Shown here: in pieces, positions 36,412 through 45,567 of the stretch
Position numbering within the stretch: the stretch's first letter is position 1
How the letters are laid out: the number at the start of each line of letters is the position of its first letter
Assembly: GCF_030845175.1 (NCBI RefSeq)
Contig: NZ_CP132542.1
Coordinates: 1,709,501 to 1,773,500, forward strand
Direction: 5' to 3'
Origin: Coralliovum pocilloporae
GTDB lineage: Bacteria > Pseudomonadota > Alphaproteobacteria > Rhizobiales > Cohaesibacteraceae
DNA length: 64,000 bases
The notes under the pieces: model-generated
The model's input: the letters and a program-made list of their open reading frames with translations, nothing else
Database searches by the model: none
Told to the model about the DNA's origin: nothing
Position numbers and translations under genes: made by a program

Positions 36412-36498
36412 ATGACGGTCGGATGGCCGTCTGCCCAGTATCTGGGCGTTTCCTCCCTAGACTTTAAGGCCGTTTGCTTTGCAAGCGGCCATTTTTTT
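36412..36498 (+). ncRNA. mmgR: Trans-acting sRNA of the MmgR / alpha-r8 (suhB) family
   Basis: About 87 nt. Hairpin 1 is GACGGT/GCCGTC (36414-36431). Hairpin 2 is GCCCAG-TAT-CTGGGC (36433-36447). The unpaired stretch GTTTCCTCCCTAGAC (36447-36461) contains the TTTCCTCCCT core that I recall as the invariant part of the alphaproteobacterial alpha-r8/MmgR family, able to pair with ribosome sites. The terminator GGCCGTTTGC-TTT-GCAAGCGGCC ends in seven Ts (36468-36498). A promoter precedes it. In this family the sRNA typically lies beside an N-formylglutamate amidohydrolase and often near an inositol-monophosphatase-type gene, as here. In Sinorhizobium MmgR limits polyhydroxybutyrate accumulation; the targets here are unknown. 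Confidence 0.85.
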
Positions 36499-36520
36499 GT
36501 TGGAACCTATTCAGGTAGAT

Positions 36521-37411
36521 CTACTCAGCGGCCATGGATATCCGGCGTTCAAGCAAAGCCGATTCCGTGATGATATCAGCCGTCAGGATCTCAAGATCAC
36601 GAGCCAGTTTGTCTGCGCCGGAATGGAGCTCGAGGGTCTGTTCATCCATATAGAGTGCGCGATTGATCTCAAGCTGCAACGCGTGAAGACCGGCGGCCGG
36701 TTTGCCGTAATGTTCGGTGATGAAACCACCGGCATAGGGCTTGTTGAGTGTTGTTTTGTAGCCTAGGTCTGCGAGGCTTTCGAGAGCGACCTCGGTCAAA
36801 AGGGACGCACAGCTCCGCCCGAACCGGTTGCCGATAATGATGTCAGGCCGTCCCTGCATGGGTTCGCCGCGGATTTTCGAAGGCATGGAATGGCAGTCAA
36901 TCAGGACTGCAATGCCGAACCGGGCGAAAGTATCGGTCATCAGAACCCGGAGCCGGTCATGATAAGGACGATAGATGGTCTCGATCCGGTGCTGGGCATC
37001 TGAAAATGACAGGGGGCGCCGGTAAATCTCGCACCGATCCGACACGATGCGTGGAATGGTGCCAAGCCCGCTCGCGACCCGTGGAGACCGCTTGTTGACA
37101 TAGGGCGGCAGAGGGTCTGAGAACATGCGTGGGTCAAGCTCATAAGGCTCTCTGTTCAGGTCCACATAAGCACGTGGAAACCGGGCGCTGATGAGAGGGG
37201 AACCCTGCTCTGTCACATGGCGAAACAGGTGGTTAACATGCGCATCTTCCGAGCTTCGCAGGGTCATCGGATCAAGGCGCGATTGCTCAATAAATGTGTC
37301 GGGATAATGTGTGCCGCTGTGCGGGGAGCCGAAAATAACCGGATTGGTCTGCTCGCCTGGCTCCGATAGGGAAAAGGCAGGAACCGGTGTCAGGGGAATT
37401 GGATTAGCCAT
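36521..37411 (-). CDS. N-formylglutamate amidohydrolase
   Basis: A 296-residue zinc hydrolase of the FGase family, which removes formate from N-formyl-glutamate or similar N-acyl amino acids. Motifs: FGSPHSGTHYPDTFIEQS near the N-terminus, AYVDLNREPYELDPRMFSD, the zinc site IDCHSMPSKIRG and TLNKPYAGGFITEHYGKPAA. No histidine-utilisation genes are nearby, so a hut role is not supported. Adjacency to cpdR and tRNA-Val is a recurring alphaproteobacterial arrangement. The ATG at 37411 has only a weak ribosome site. Confidence 0.9.
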   Translation of the reverse strand: MANPIPLTPVPAFSLSEPGEQTNPVIFGSPHSGTHYPDTFIEQSRLDPMTLRSSEDAHVNHLFRHVTEQGSPLISARFPRAYVDLNREPYELDPRMFSDPLPPYVNKRSPRVASGLGTIPRIVSDRCEIYRRPLSFSDAQHRIETIYRPYHDRLRVLMTDTFARFGIAVLIDCHSMPSKIRGEPMQGRPDIIIGNRFGRSCASLLTEVALESLADLGYKTTLNKPYAGGFITEHYGKPAAGLHALQLEINRALYMDEQTLELHSGADKLARDLEILTADIITESALLERRISMAAE

Positions 37412-37639
37412 TCACTCACTTTCCAAAAATATGCCGCGATGGTGCCAATTCGCCTGCCATTTGTCCACTCTTCGACAAATTTATTTGCTCTGTTTCACTC
37501 TATGTTTACCCAAATCAGACGTAAATGGGGAGCATTCTTTGTGATGGGTCCTTGTGGCCCGGAGAGATTGACATGGTCGACAAAACCCGGTTCTCTGCGC
37601 CGGACGAAAGGCTTTGACGGTATGGAACTCGACAGCGAT

Positions 37640-38002
37640 ATGACAACACGCATCCTGCTTGCGGAAGATGACAACGATATGCGGCGCTTTCTGGCGAAGG
37701 CTCTGCAGAATGCCGGTTATGACGTTGTGTCTTTTGACAATGGTCGCAGTGCCTATGACCGCTTCCGTGAAGAGCCCTTCACCATGCTGCTGACCGATAT
37801 TGTCATGCCGGAAATGGATGGCATTGAGCTGGCGCGCCGGGCCACCGAGCTTGATCCGGATCTGAAGGTGATGTTCATCACAGGATTTGCCGCTGTTGCC
37901 CTTAATCCGGATTCCAACGCACCCAAGGATGCCAAGGTTCTGTCCAAGCCGTTCCACCTGCGTGAACTGGTGCAGGAAGTGGACCGCCTGCTGGCAGCCT
38001 GA
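37640..38002 (+). CDS. cpdR: CpdR-like single-domain response regulator
   Basis: A 120-residue receiver: RILLAEDDNDMRRF, phospho-acceptor Asp53 in LLTDIVMPEMDG, MFITGFAAVAL, and Lys in LSKPFHLRELVQEVDRLLA. This matches CpdR, which in Caulobacter, when unphosphorylated, directs ClpXP to the pole and primes degradation of cell-cycle proteins. The chosen ATG gives the family's usual start; an ATG at 37622 would add six residues and the open frame reaches 37439. It is divergent from the amidohydrolase gene and followed by a hairpin terminator and tRNA-Val. Confidence 0.88.
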   Translation: MTTRILLAEDDNDMRRFLAKALQNAGYDVVSFDNGRSAYDRFREEPFTMLLTDIVMPEMDGIELARRATELDPDLKVMFITGFAAVALNPDSNAPKDAKVLSKPFHLRELVQEVDRLLAA

Positions 38003-38048
38003 TTTTTCCCCAATTATCGGAACATCGGCTCTTGCGCCGATCAGAAAG

Positions 38049-38066
38049 AGGGGATATATCCCCTTT
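38049..38066 (+). terminator. Probable terminator of cpdR
   Basis: AGGGGATATATCCCCT is a 16-base perfect palindrome followed by TT, 47 bases after the cpdR stop and before the tRNA. Two further small hairpins (ATCGGC/GCCGAT and CCGCC/GGCGG) flank it. The T-run is short, so termination may be incomplete. Confidence 0.5.
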
Positions 38067-38092
38067 CACCGCCGCACGGCGGATCTAAGGAT

Positions 38093-38167
38093 GGGCGTGT
38101 AGCTCAGCGGGAGAGCACTACGTTGACATCGTAGGGGTCACTGGTTCAATCCCAGTCACGCCCACCA
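38093..38167 (+). tRNA. tRNA-Val (GAC anticodon)
   Basis: A 75-base cloverleaf with CCA encoded. The acceptor GGGCGTG pairs with CACGCCC (38157-38163). The D-arm contains AGCTCAGCGGGAGAGC. The anticodon stem CTACG/CGTAG carries loop TTGACAT with anticodon GAC at 38125-38127. The T-arm contains GGTTCAATCC. All stems are intact. Confidence 0.97.
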
Positions 38168-38250
38168 TCCTTTTCTCAGACAGTTTATAGTGATCTTTGA
38201 CGCTGGCGAGCCGCTTTTATTGTGCGCATCTGCCCATTTTTTGTGCAGAT

Positions 38251-38264
38251 TTGTCATAAGTCAA
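38251..38264. promoter_or_regulatory. FNR/CRP-family-like site before the nap operon
   Basis: TTGTCATAAGTCAA resembles the FNR/Anr palindrome TTGAT-N4-ATCAA, keeping the outer TTG and CAA and matching seven of ten fixed positions. It lies about 90 bases before the napE ATG, a suitable distance for activation under low oxygen or nitrogen-oxide signals. No other copy is seen in the window. Confidence 0.4.
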
Positions 38265-38352
38265 GGCAGCACCTGTCTTACCTGTCTACCGTCCCCGACA
38301 TACTGGCATGGATTGTACTTCTTCCGCGCCGGTCAATGGCACGGAGAGACGT

Positions 38353-38532
38353 ATGGCACACGTTCAAAGCACTCAAGACAACGAGCTTGAAGAAGGCCGT
38401 CAGAAAAAAGAGCGACGGGCTTTTCTGTTCCTCGCTGTTGTTCTGGCACCTCTGATCAGCGTCATTCTTGTGGGAGGCTACGGCTTCCTCATCTGGATGT
38501 CACAATTGCTGTTTGGCCCCCCGACTGTGTGA
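38353..38532 (+). CDS. napE: Periplasmic nitrate reductase, small membrane protein NapE
   Basis: A 59-residue protein with a polar N-terminus rich in Glu, Gln, Arg and Lys and one membrane helix (FLAVVLAPLISVILVGGYGF). The FLFLAVVLAPLISV and GGYGFLIWMSQ parts are typical of NapE. Its role in the Nap system is not established. GGAG precedes the ATG at 38353. First gene of napEFDABC; napF starts 10 bases after its stop. Confidence 0.9.
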   Translation: MAHVQSTQDNELEEGRQKKERRAFLFLAVVLAPLISVILVGGYGFLIWMSQLLFGPPTV

Positions 38533-38542
38533 GGATACCAAC

Positions 38543-39040
38543 ATGGCCGGGATTTCACGCCGGGCGCTTTTGCGCCGGAGCTTTCGCGCAGATGCAGACA
38601 GTCCGCTTCGCCCGCCCTGGGCAACGGAACAGCGGATTGCATCCGACTGCACGGCTTGTGGCCGATGCATAGAACAATGCCCTGAAGGCATTCTGTTCTC
38701 GGAAGGCGGCAGGCCATACGTCAAGACAGGCATCAGTGAATGCACGTTCTGCGGCCGGTGTGCCGAAGCCTGTGCCGAAGCGGTCTTCGATCTCAACGAA
38801 GCACCCTGGTCGCTCACCGCGCAGATTGGTGACAGCTGCTTCCTCAAAACCTCTGTGGATTGCCGCCTGTGCACGGATGCCTGCGAGCCGCGCGCTCTCC
38901 GGTTTGACCTGCGGGTCCGTCCGGTTGGTGCGGTTCAGGTGACCGAACAAGACTGCACCGGTTGCGGAGCCTGCCTCGTGTCCTGCCCGACGAATGCCAT
39001 CACACTTACCGATAGAATGGAAGGTCAACAGAATGCGTAA
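38543..39040 (+). CDS. napF: NapF ferredoxin-type protein
   Basis: A 165-residue cytoplasmic iron-sulfur protein linked to NapA maturation. N-terminal SRRALLRRSFR, then cysteine motifs CTACGRCIEQCP, CTFCGRCAEACAE, CRLCTDACEP and CTGCGACLVSCP. These suit three to four 4Fe-4S clusters, the third motif with altered spacing. It starts at 38543 after GAGGAT and overlaps the start of napD by eight bases. Confidence 0.95.
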   Translation: MAGISRRALLRRSFRADADSPLRPPWATEQRIASDCTACGRCIEQCPEGILFSEGGRPYVKTGISECTFCGRCAEACAEAVFDLNEAPWSLTAQIGDSCFLKTSVDCRLCTDACEPRALRFDLRVRPVGAVQVTEQDCTGCGACLVSCPTNAITLTDRMEGQQNA

Positions 39041-39368
39041 TGCGACGCAGATCGAGACCCATGATCAGGACGCCTGGCATATTTCCAGCCTGCTTGTCAC
39101 TGTAAAACCTGAGAATGTGGATCAGGTGAGCGGGCAGGTTGCCGCTCTCACAGGAGCGGAGGTTGCCCGGCAGCCGGTGCCCTCCAAGCTGATCGTCACA
39201 CTCGAAGCCCATAGCGAGGCGGAGATCGCCGAAGGCCTGAACGCTATCCAGAAACTGGATGGTGTCGTCGCAGCCTCCCTGATCTTCCACCAATCAGACA
39301 CCACCAATCTCGATGAAATACTGCCCGACACGGGACCCGACGGGCACAATGAGGAGATTCGCTCATGA
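39033..39368 (+). CDS. napD: NapD, NapA-specific chaperone
   Basis: A 111-residue protein with the small ferredoxin-like NapD fold: [20 protein letters not shown], then [28 protein letters not shown] and the C-terminal [11 protein letters not shown]. NapD binds the Tat signal of NapA and holds back export until cofactor insertion. The C-terminal tail after about residue 92 is acidic. It overlaps napF at its start and napA by four bases at its end. Confidence 0.93.
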   Translation: MRNATQIETHDQDAWHISSLLVTVKPENVDQVSGQVAALTGAEVARQPVPSKLIVTLEAHSEAEIAEGLNAIQKLDGVVAASLIFHQSDTTNLDEILPDTGPDGHNEEIRS

Positions 39369-41863
39369 CAAAACTGACACGACGCGATGTGATCAAGGCT
39401 CAGGCCGTGGCCGCTGCTGCTGCTGCGGCTGGCGTGTCCGTCCCGGCTGAAGCATCTAATCTGGTAACGGATGCCAGCAAGACAGATCTGAAATGGTCAA
39501 AGGCTCCCTGCCGCTTCTGCGGTACGGGCTGTTCCATCATGGTCGCAACCAAGAATGACCGAGTTGTGGCAACTCATGGCGATGTCCAGTGTGAGGTCAA
39601 CAAGGGCCTCAACTGTGTCAAGGGTTACTTCCTCTCCAAGATCATGTACGGCAAGGACCGTCTGACCCAGCCGCTTCTGCGCAAGAAGGATGGCGTGTTC
39701 GACAAGAATGGCGATTTCGAACCGGTCTCCTGGGACGAAGCTTTTGATATCATGGCCGAAAAATGGAAGAAGGCCCTGAAGGAAAAAGGTCCGACCTCTG
39801 TTGGCATGTTCGGGTCCGGCCAGTGGACCGTCTGGGAAGGCTATGCGGCCTCCAAGCTGATGAAGGCCGGGTTCCGCTCCAACAATATTGACCCCAATGC
39901 CCGTCACTGTATGGCATCTGCCGTGGGCGCTTTCATCCGGACTTTCGGTATTGATGAGCCGATGGGCTGCTATGATGACTTCGAGCACGCAGACGCCTTT
40001 GTGCTCTGGGGATCCAATATGGCGGAGATGCACCCGATCCTCTGGACCCGTCTGACGGACCGGCGTCTCAGCCATGACCACGTCAAGGTTGCTGTGCTGT
40101 CCACCTATGAGCATCGCTGCTACGATCTGGCCGATATCCCGATGGTGTTCACACCGCAGACGGATCTGGCCATCCTCAACTATATTGCCCGACACATCAT
40201 CAAGTCCGGCAAGGTGAATGAGGACTTCGTTTCCAAGCACGTCAACTTCCGTATCGGTAATACCGATATCGGTTACGGTCTGCGTCCTGAGCATCCGCTT
40301 CAGCAGGCAGCCGCCAATGCGGACAAGGCTGGTGGATCAAAAGAGGCGAGCTATGAAGAGTTTGCTGCTTTTGTCGAGCCTTACACGCTGGAATATGCGT
40401 CCGAGCTGTCCGGTGTTCCGGCCAACCGCCTGGAAGCTCTTGCCGAGCTCTATGCTGATCCGAATACCAAGGTGATGTCCCTGTGGACCATGGGCGCCAA
40501 CCAGCACACCCGCGGTGTCTGGTGTAACCAGCTCATCTACAACATCCATCTTCTGACCGGTAAAATCTCCCAGCCTGGCAATGGACCGTTCTCTCTGACC
40601 GGTCAGCCATCTGCCTGTGGTACGGCTCGCGAAGTGGGTACATTTGCGCACCGTCTGCCTGCCGACATGGTGGTCAAGAAACCGGAACACCGTGCGTATG
40701 CGGAAAAGGTCTGGCAGTTACCGGAAGGCACAATCCCGCCGAAGCCCGGTTTCCACGCTGTCCTGCAGAGCAGGATGCTGAAAGACGGCAAGCTGAACGC
40801 CTACTGGATTCAGGTCACCAATAACCTGCAGGCTGCTCCGAACATGATGGAAGAGACCCTTCCAGCCTACCGGAACCCTGACAACTTCATCGTTGTGTCC
40901 GACCCCTATCCGACGGTGACGGCCCAAGCTGCCGACCTGATCCTGCCCACGGCCATGTGGGTGGAAAAGGAAGGTGCTTATGGCAATGCAGAGCGGCGGA
41001 CCCAGTTCTGGCATGAGCTGATCCCGGCTCCGGGCGAGGCCCGGTCCGATGTCTGGCAGACCATGGAGTTTTCCAAGCGTTTCAAGGTTGAAGAGGTCTG
41101 GCCGGAAGAGCTGATTGCCAAGAAGCCGGAATATCGCGGCAAGACACTGTTTGACGTGCTGTTTGCCAACGGTGTTGTCGACAAATATCCGGTGGATGAA
41201 CTTAATTCTGAATACGGCAACCACGAATCGAAGCATTTCGGCTTCTATGTGCAGAAAGGCCTGTTTGAGGAATACGCCACCTTCGGTCGCGGCAAGGCGC
41301 ACGATCTGGCTGATTTCGACACCTACCATCAGGTCCGCGGTCTTCGCTGGCCGGTGATCAATGGCCAGGAAACCAAGTGGCGGTTCCGTGAAGGGTCCGA
41401 TCCCTATGTGGAAGCGGGAAGCGGTTTCCAGTTCTATGGCCACAAGGATGGCAAGGCGCGTATCTTTGCCCTGCCATATGAGCCTGCGGCTGAAGCGCCG
41501 GATGATGAATATGATTTCTGGCTCTGCACCGGACGTGTTCTTGAGCACTGGCACACAGGCTCCATGACGCAGCGTGTGCCGGAACTCTACAAGGCCTATC
41601 CGGATGCGGTCTGCTACATGCACCCGGACGATGCAGAGGCGCGTGGGTTCCGTCGTGGAACGGAAGTCCGTGTGAAATCCCGCCGTGGCGAGATCATCAC
41701 CCGGATCGAGACCCGCGGTCGCAACAAGCCGCCGAAGGGCCTTGTCTTTGTTCCGTTCTTTGATGCCAGCCAGTTGATCAACAAGGTCACCCTGGACGCA
41801 ACAGATCCGATTTCAAAACAGACCGACTTCAAGAAATGTGCGGTCAAGATTGAAGCTGTATGA
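39365..41863 (+). CDS. napA: Periplasmic nitrate reductase catalytic subunit NapA
   Basis: An 832-residue molybdenum enzyme reducing nitrate to nitrite in the periplasm. Twin-arginine signal [20 protein letters not shown]; 4Fe-4S motif [14 protein letters not shown] with a later Cys in [10 protein letters not shown]; Mo-ligand Cys in [15 protein letters not shown]; bis-MGD-binding domains with [15 protein letters not shown] and the C-terminal [19 protein letters not shown]. Standard length. It receives electrons through NapC and NapB. The start overlaps the napD stop (ATGA). Confidence 0.98.
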   Translation: MTKLTRRDVIKAQAVAAAAAAAGVSVPAEASNLVTDASKTDLKWSKAPCRFCGTGCSIMVATKNDRVVATHGDVQCEVNKGLNCVKGYFLSKIMYGKDRLTQPLLRKKDGVFDKNGDFEPVSWDEAFDIMAEKWKKALKEKGPTSVGMFGSGQWTVWEGYAASKLMKAGFRSNNIDPNARHCMASAVGAFIRTFGIDEPMGCYDDFEHADAFVLWGSNMAEMHPILWTRLTDRRLSHDHVKVAVLSTYEHRCYDLADIPMVFTPQTDLAILNYIARHIIKSGKVNEDFVSKHVNFRIGNTDIGYGLRPEHPLQQAAANADKAGGSKEASYEEFAAFVEPYTLEYASELSGVPANRLEALAELYADPNTKVMSLWTMGANQHTRGVWCNQLIYNIHLLTGKISQPGNGPFSLTGQPSACGTAREVGTFAHRLPADMVVKKPEHRAYAEKVWQLPEGTIPPKPGFHAVLQSRMLKDGKLNAYWIQVTNNLQAAPNMMEETLPAYRNPDNFIVVSDPYPTVTAQAADLILPTAMWVEKEGAYGNAERRTQFWHELIPAPGEARSDVWQTMEFSKRFKVEEVWPEELIAKKPEYRGKTLFDVLFANGVVDKYPVDELNSEYGNHESKHFGFYVQKGLFEEYATFGRGKAHDLADFDTYHQVRGLRWPVINGQETKWRFREGSDPYVEAGSGFQFYGHKDGKARIFALPYEPAAEAPDDEYDFWLCTGRVLEHWHTGSMTQRVPELYKAYPDAVCYMHPDDAEARGFRRGTEVRVKSRRGEIITRIETRGRNKPPKGLVFVPFFDASQLINKVTLDATDPISKQTDFKKCAVKIEAV

Positions 41864-41871
41864 GGCACGCC

Positions 41872-42345
41872 ATGACATATCTTCGTTCCCTTATCCGCAC
41901 AGCCGGACTGGCCGCCCTTGTTCTGACGACCACCTTCGGCATCGGAGTTTATGCGGAAGACAATATCGCCACACTCCGCGGCAAGGATCTGGCACCAAGT
42001 ATTGATGCACCAGCAATCCCGAAAGTGGTCAATTCGGACCTGCGTCAGGTCCGCAACTATCCCGAACAGCCACCGCTTATCCCGCACAAGACCGACAATT
42101 ATCAGGTCGACAAGAATGTCAACAAGTGCATGACCTGCCACAGCCGTACCGCGGTTGGGGAATCCCAGGCGCCGATGGTTTCCATCACGCACTTCATGGA
42201 TCGGGATGGCCAGTTCCGTGCCTCAATCTCTCCACGTCGCTACTTCTGTAACCAGTGCCATGTGACGCAGAGCGAAGCACGGCCACTGGTCGAGAACGAG
42301 TTTGTCGATGTGGACTCGGTCCTCAGACAATCTCAGGATCAGTAA
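41872..42345 (+). CDS. napB: Periplasmic nitrate reductase diheme cytochrome NapB
   Basis: A 157-residue periplasmic electron carrier with signal peptide ([16 protein letters not shown]). The two heme-binding motifs are CMTCHSR and CNQCHVTQ, with the distal histidines expected in PPLIPHKTD and MVSITHF. The ATG at 41872 is preferred because GAGG lies six bases upstream; the ATG at 41860 would overlap the napA stop. Confidence 0.96.
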   Translation: MTYLRSLIRTAGLAALVLTTTFGIGVYAEDNIATLRGKDLAPSIDAPAIPKVVNSDLRQVRNYPEQPPLIPHKTDNYQVDKNVNKCMTCHSRTAVGESQAPMVSITHFMDRDGQFRASISPRRYFCNQCHVTQSEARPLVENEFVDVDSVLRQSQDQ

Positions 42346-42356
42346 GGAGCCGTATC

Positions 42357-43022
42357 ATGTGGTCTGCATTGAAGAACATGCTGCGGATCATCCGCACACC
42401 CAGCGTCCACTACAGTCTCGGCTTTCTGACCATCGGGGGCTTTGTTGCAGGGATTATCTTCTGGGGCGGGTTCAACACCGCTCTGGAGGTCACCAATACA
42501 GAAGCCTTCTGCGTCAGCTGTCACGAGATGCGTGAGACCGTCTATGCCGAGCTGAAGACGACCATCCACTATTCGAACCGGTCAGGTGTTCGGGCAAGCT
42601 GTCCTGATTGCCACGTGCCCCATAACTGGACGGATAAGGTGGCCCGCAAGATGGCGGCTTCAAAAGAGGTCTATGGCAAGATTTTCGGCACAATTTCCAC
42701 GCCGGAAAAGTTCGAGGCCAAGAGGTTGGAACTGGCTCAGCATGAATGGGCCAGATTCAAGGCCAATGATTCTCTTGAATGCCGGAACTGTCACAGCCAG
42801 GATTCCATGGACTTCACCCGTCAGAGCCCGCGTGCCGCGGAGGCTCATGAACGGTTCGTGGTCAGTGGTGAGAAAACCTGCATCGATTGTCACAAGGGTA
42901 TTGCTCACAAGCTTCCCGATACGGGCAATCTGACAACGTCCGAACTGGGTGCTCATGAACCGGCGATCCGCAAGATCGTCAGCACATTAGGCCTGGATGC
43001 ACATGCTGCCCAGCCGGACTAA
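42357..43022 (+). CDS. napC: Tetraheme quinol dehydrogenase NapC
   Basis: A 221-residue NapC/NirT-family protein anchored by one N-terminal helix ([20 protein letters not shown]). Four heme motifs: CVSCHEM, CPDCHVP, CRNCHSQ and CIDCHKG. It moves electrons from quinol to NapB. AAGGAG precedes the ATG at 42357. The operon has no napG or napH, so NapC is the only visible quinol route. A strong terminator follows. Confidence 0.97.
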   Translation: MWSALKNMLRIIRTPSVHYSLGFLTIGGFVAGIIFWGGFNTALEVTNTEAFCVSCHEMRETVYAELKTTIHYSNRSGVRASCPDCHVPHNWTDKVARKMAASKEVYGKIFGTISTPEKFEAKRLELAQHEWARFKANDSLECRNCHSQDSMDFTRQSPRAAEAHERFVVSGEKTCIDCHKGIAHKLPDTGNLTTSELGAHEPAIRKIVSTLGLDAHAAQPD

Positions 43023-43066
43023 TGGCTGCACAGCGGGAACCGCTAGGACCCGCCCTGAATAATCTG

Positions 43067-43102
43067 AGCCCCGGCTTTTCCCGAGCCGGGGCTTTTGTTT
43101 TT
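43067..43102 (+). terminator. Terminator of the nap operon
   Basis: AGCCCCGGCT and AGCCGGGGCT form a perfect 10-bp stem with a seven-base loop, followed by TTTGTTTTT. It lies 44 bases after the napC stop. Confidence 0.92.
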
Positions 43103-43191
43103 CGAGAGACCTGGATCTGAACCCTAGTAGACCAGTTTGACATTTCCGCTTTGCATTGGCATGTCAGATGGAACGGGTTTAGGATTCAAAC

Positions 43192-43307
43192 TAAAGCATC
43201 GGACCTTTAGCCTGAATTGGTGATGGTGCTTTAGAGCGTGTTGCGCCAAAGTGAGGACCGGTTTGGCGATAAACAACTCGCGTCATCAAAGACATAGAGC
43301 ACGCTGT
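43192..43307. repeat. Intergenic hairpin repeat, modules C, A and B-end (copy 5)
   Basis: Module C at 43192-43234 (TAAAGCATC...GGTGCTTTA) is followed at once by module A at 43233-43281 (GTGTTGCGCCAAAG, CCGGTTTGGCGATA). An inverted near end of module B (AGCACGCTGTA) follows at about 43297-43307. This copy links all three modules. It lies between the nap terminator and the XRE-cupin gene. Confidence 0.78.
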
Positions 43308-43351
43308 AAGACAGTCGATTCAGTCGGCATTTGGGAAGGGCAAAATACTCA

Positions 43352-43978
43352 ATGGCACGTGACGCAGAAAACGAGCAATTGTCTCCGAGATCCGTAATCG
43401 ACAATGTTGAGCGGAACCTTGAGCCCCTGAAGCTCGGAAAGCGTGTTCGGGAAGTGCGCCGCAAAAACGAGCTGACTCTGGAAGAGGCCGCCCAGCGAAC
43501 CGGTCTGGCGCGATCGACCTTGTCAAAGATCGAAAACGACCAGATGTCACCGACCTTCGACGTGATGCAGAAACTGGCAGCCGGTCTGAATATCGGCATC
43601 CCGCAGCTTTTTGTGCAATCGCGACAGAAAAAGGCCAGCGGGCGCAGAACTCTGACCCGGGCAGGTGAAGGCCGTCATCATCCGACACCGACCTATGGGC
43701 ATGAGCTGCTTTGTACCGCGTTGACCAGCCGTCGTATGGTGCCCTTCAAGAGTCATATTCACGCGCGTGATTTCTCGGAATTTGAAGACTGGATCCGCCA
43801 TGATGGCGAGGAATTCCTGCTGGTTCTTGAGGGAGAAATCGAATTCTACTCGGAGTTCTATGAACCGGTCATTCTGGGTGTTGGAGATTCCGTCTACTAT
43901 GACAGCGGTATGGGGCATGCCTGTATCTCGACCAGCAAAGAGGATGCGCTGATCCTCTGGGTCTCAGCACCGGATTGA
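43352..43978 (+). CDS. XRE-family regulator with C-terminal cupin domain
   Basis: A 208-residue DNA-binding protein. The helix-turn-helix is at about residues 30-85 (LGKRVREVRRKNELTLEEAA, GLARSTLSKIENDQMSPTFD). The C-terminal cupin sensor reads SHIHARDFSEFEDWIRHDGE, FLLVLEGEIEFYSEFYEPVI and DSVYYDSGMGHACIS. Proteins of this type sense small metabolites, often amino acids or amines. It lies 474 bases upstream of gcvT on the same strand but ends in its own terminator, so co-transcription is unlikely. Confidence 0.93.
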   Translation: MARDAENEQLSPRSVIDNVERNLEPLKLGKRVREVRRKNELTLEEAAQRTGLARSTLSKIENDQMSPTFDVMQKLAAGLNIGIPQLFVQSRQKKASGRRTLTRAGEGRHHPTPTYGHELLCTALTSRRMVPFKSHIHARDFSEFEDWIRHDGEEFLLVLEGEIEFYSEFYEPVILGVGDSVYYDSGMGHACISTSKEDALILWVSAPD

Positions 43979-43996
43979 GACGTTCTACAAGAGTGG

Positions 43997-44021
43997 GGCC
44001 GAACATGTGTTCGGCCTTTTT
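43997..44021 (+). terminator. Terminator of the XRE-cupin gene
   Basis: GGCCGAAC-ATGT-GTTCGGCC is a perfect 8-bp stem followed by TTTTT, 19 bases after the gene. Confidence 0.93.
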
Positions 44022-44099
44022 GATTCCGGTCAAGGACGTGGCCTGAGTATACCGTCATAGAAGGTTCTGCTCAGGTGGGGTGACAGGGACTGCACAGGT

Positions 44100-44134
44100 T
44101 CTCAGGGTCATGCTGATTCTCAGGGCCATGCTGA
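44100..44134. repeat. Tandem direct repeat upstream of gcvT
   Basis: Two 17-base copies (TCTCAGGGTCATGCTGA and TCTCAGGGCCATGCTGA) are arranged head to tail with an 18-base period and one mismatch. They lie in the 431-base stretch between the XRE-cupin terminator and gcvT. I see nothing else certain in that stretch and no glycine riboswitch. Confidence 0.6.
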
Positions 44135-44452
44135 GGCCAGCCTCAATCTACCGCAGTAAACGTCCATTCTGTTCAATCTCTATATTGCGCAAAAGTTTCC
44201 GATACGCTACATTGTCGGCGAAATAGGAAACAGTCCTGATGGGATGCCGTCGAGGCTGTGGCCGTCAGCTCTGGCAGATCGTATCTTGATTTCGTGACAT
44301 CAGCCCATGTTTCGAAGCTTCAAAGTCATGATAGGGTAGGTTGAGAGCTGATTCCAAAATGCCATCGGTTCCCTCCGAAGATCCGGCGGCAAGTCTGAGA
44401 TGTCGACCCTGTTCGCGCTGTCATGCAGCAGGGGCGTACAGGAGTGGACAGC

Positions 44453-45553
44453 ATGACAGAAAACCCGAAACGAACGCCTCTTTATGATTTGCATGTGGAG
44501 CTTGGCGGCAAGATTGTCGACTTCGCCGGCTGGTCGATGCCTGTGCAATATCCTGCGGGAATTCTGAAAGAGCACGAACAGTGCCGGACGCAGGCAGCTC
44601 TGTTTGATGTGTCCCACATGGGCCAGGTGATCATTGAAGGCGAGGGTGCCGCTGAAGCCATGGAGGCTCTGGTGCCGGGCAACATCACGGGCCTTAAACC
44701 CGGTCAGGCCCGTTACACCCAGTTCACCAATGCCGAGGGCGGGATTCTGGATGATCTGATTGTGTCGAATGCCGGTGACTATCTGTTCGTGGTGGTCAAT
44801 GCCGGATGCCGGGATGCTGACATTGCCCATATGCGTGCCAATTTGCCGGGTCATCTGACATTGACGGAGCTCACGGACCGGGGGCTTGTTGCCCTGCAGG
44901 GTCCGGCGTCCGAAGCGGTGCTGGCATCCCTCTGCCCGGAGGCGGCCAGTCTCTCTTTCATGGAAACAATCGAAGCAGATGTCTCGGGTATTCCATGCCG
45001 GATTTCCCGGCTCGGCTATACCGGGGAAGATGGCTATGAAATCTCTATGCCAGCAGACAGGGCCATCGATCTGAGCCGGATTCTGCTCGGTCACGACAAA
45101 GTGCTTCCGGCAGGCCTTGGGGCCCGTGATAGCCTGCGCCTTGAAGCCGGGCTGTGTCTGTACGGTCATGATATCTCGACGGAAACCACACCGATTGAAG
45201 CCGGACTCCAATGGTCGATTGCCAAAAGACGCCGGGAAGAAGGCGGTTTCCCGGGAGCAGATGTTATCCAGGCCCAGCTTGCAGACGGTCCGGCGCGCAA
45301 GCTGGTTGGTATCAAACCTGACGGTCCGGCACCGGCCCGTGAGGGAACAGAGGTACTGAATATGGACGGAGACGTTATCGGCATCATTACAAGCGGCGGT
45401 TTCGGTCCGACAGTCGGCGGTCCGGTCGCAATGGGGCATGTGGAAGCGGCCTATGCGCAGCCAGGCATGGATATCCAGCTTCTCATTCGTAAAAAGGCAC
45501 GCGCGGCAAGCGTGGCCAAACTTCCTTTCGTTGAACAAAACTACAAACGCTGA
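44453..45553 (+). CDS. gcvT: Aminomethyltransferase (glycine cleavage T protein)
   Basis: A 366-residue protein moving the C1 unit from aminomethyl-lipoyl-H protein to tetrahydrofolate with ammonia release. Features: TPLYDLHVELGGKIVDFAGW, LFDVSHMGQV, folate-site RYTQFTNAEGGILDDL, SRLGYTGEDGYEIS and RDSLRLEAGLCLYGHD. The C-terminal barrel contains GGPVAMGHVEAAYAQPGM. The ATG at 44453 (GGAG upstream) is preferred over 44423. First gene of gcvTHP, 14 bases before gcvH. Confidence 0.97.
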   Translation: MTENPKRTPLYDLHVELGGKIVDFAGWSMPVQYPAGILKEHEQCRTQAALFDVSHMGQVIIEGEGAAEAMEALVPGNITGLKPGQARYTQFTNAEGGILDDLIVSNAGDYLFVVVNAGCRDADIAHMRANLPGHLTLTELTDRGLVALQGPASEAVLASLCPEAASLSFMETIEADVSGIPCRISRLGYTGEDGYEISMPADRAIDLSRILLGHDKVLPAGLGARDSLRLEAGLCLYGHDISTETTPIEAGLQWSIAKRRREEGGFPGADVIQAQLADGPARKLVGIKPDGPAPAREGTEVLNMDGDVIGIITSGGFGPTVGGPVAMGHVEAAYAQPGMDIQLLIRKKARAASVAKLPFVEQNYKR

Positions 45554-45567
45554 ACGGAGCAAGCAGA

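Noticed and set aside
37439-37639. N-terminal extension of the CpdR frame back to 37439
   Set aside because: The first 67 codons do not resemble a receiver protein and CpdR homologues start at the RILLAEDD strand; the extension is treated as leader.
44100-44452. Possible glycine riboswitch before gcvT (CTCCGAAG and GGCAAG words near 44376-44394)
   Set aside because: The words are not in the order or spacing of the glycine aptamer and no second aptamer or paired core could be drawn.
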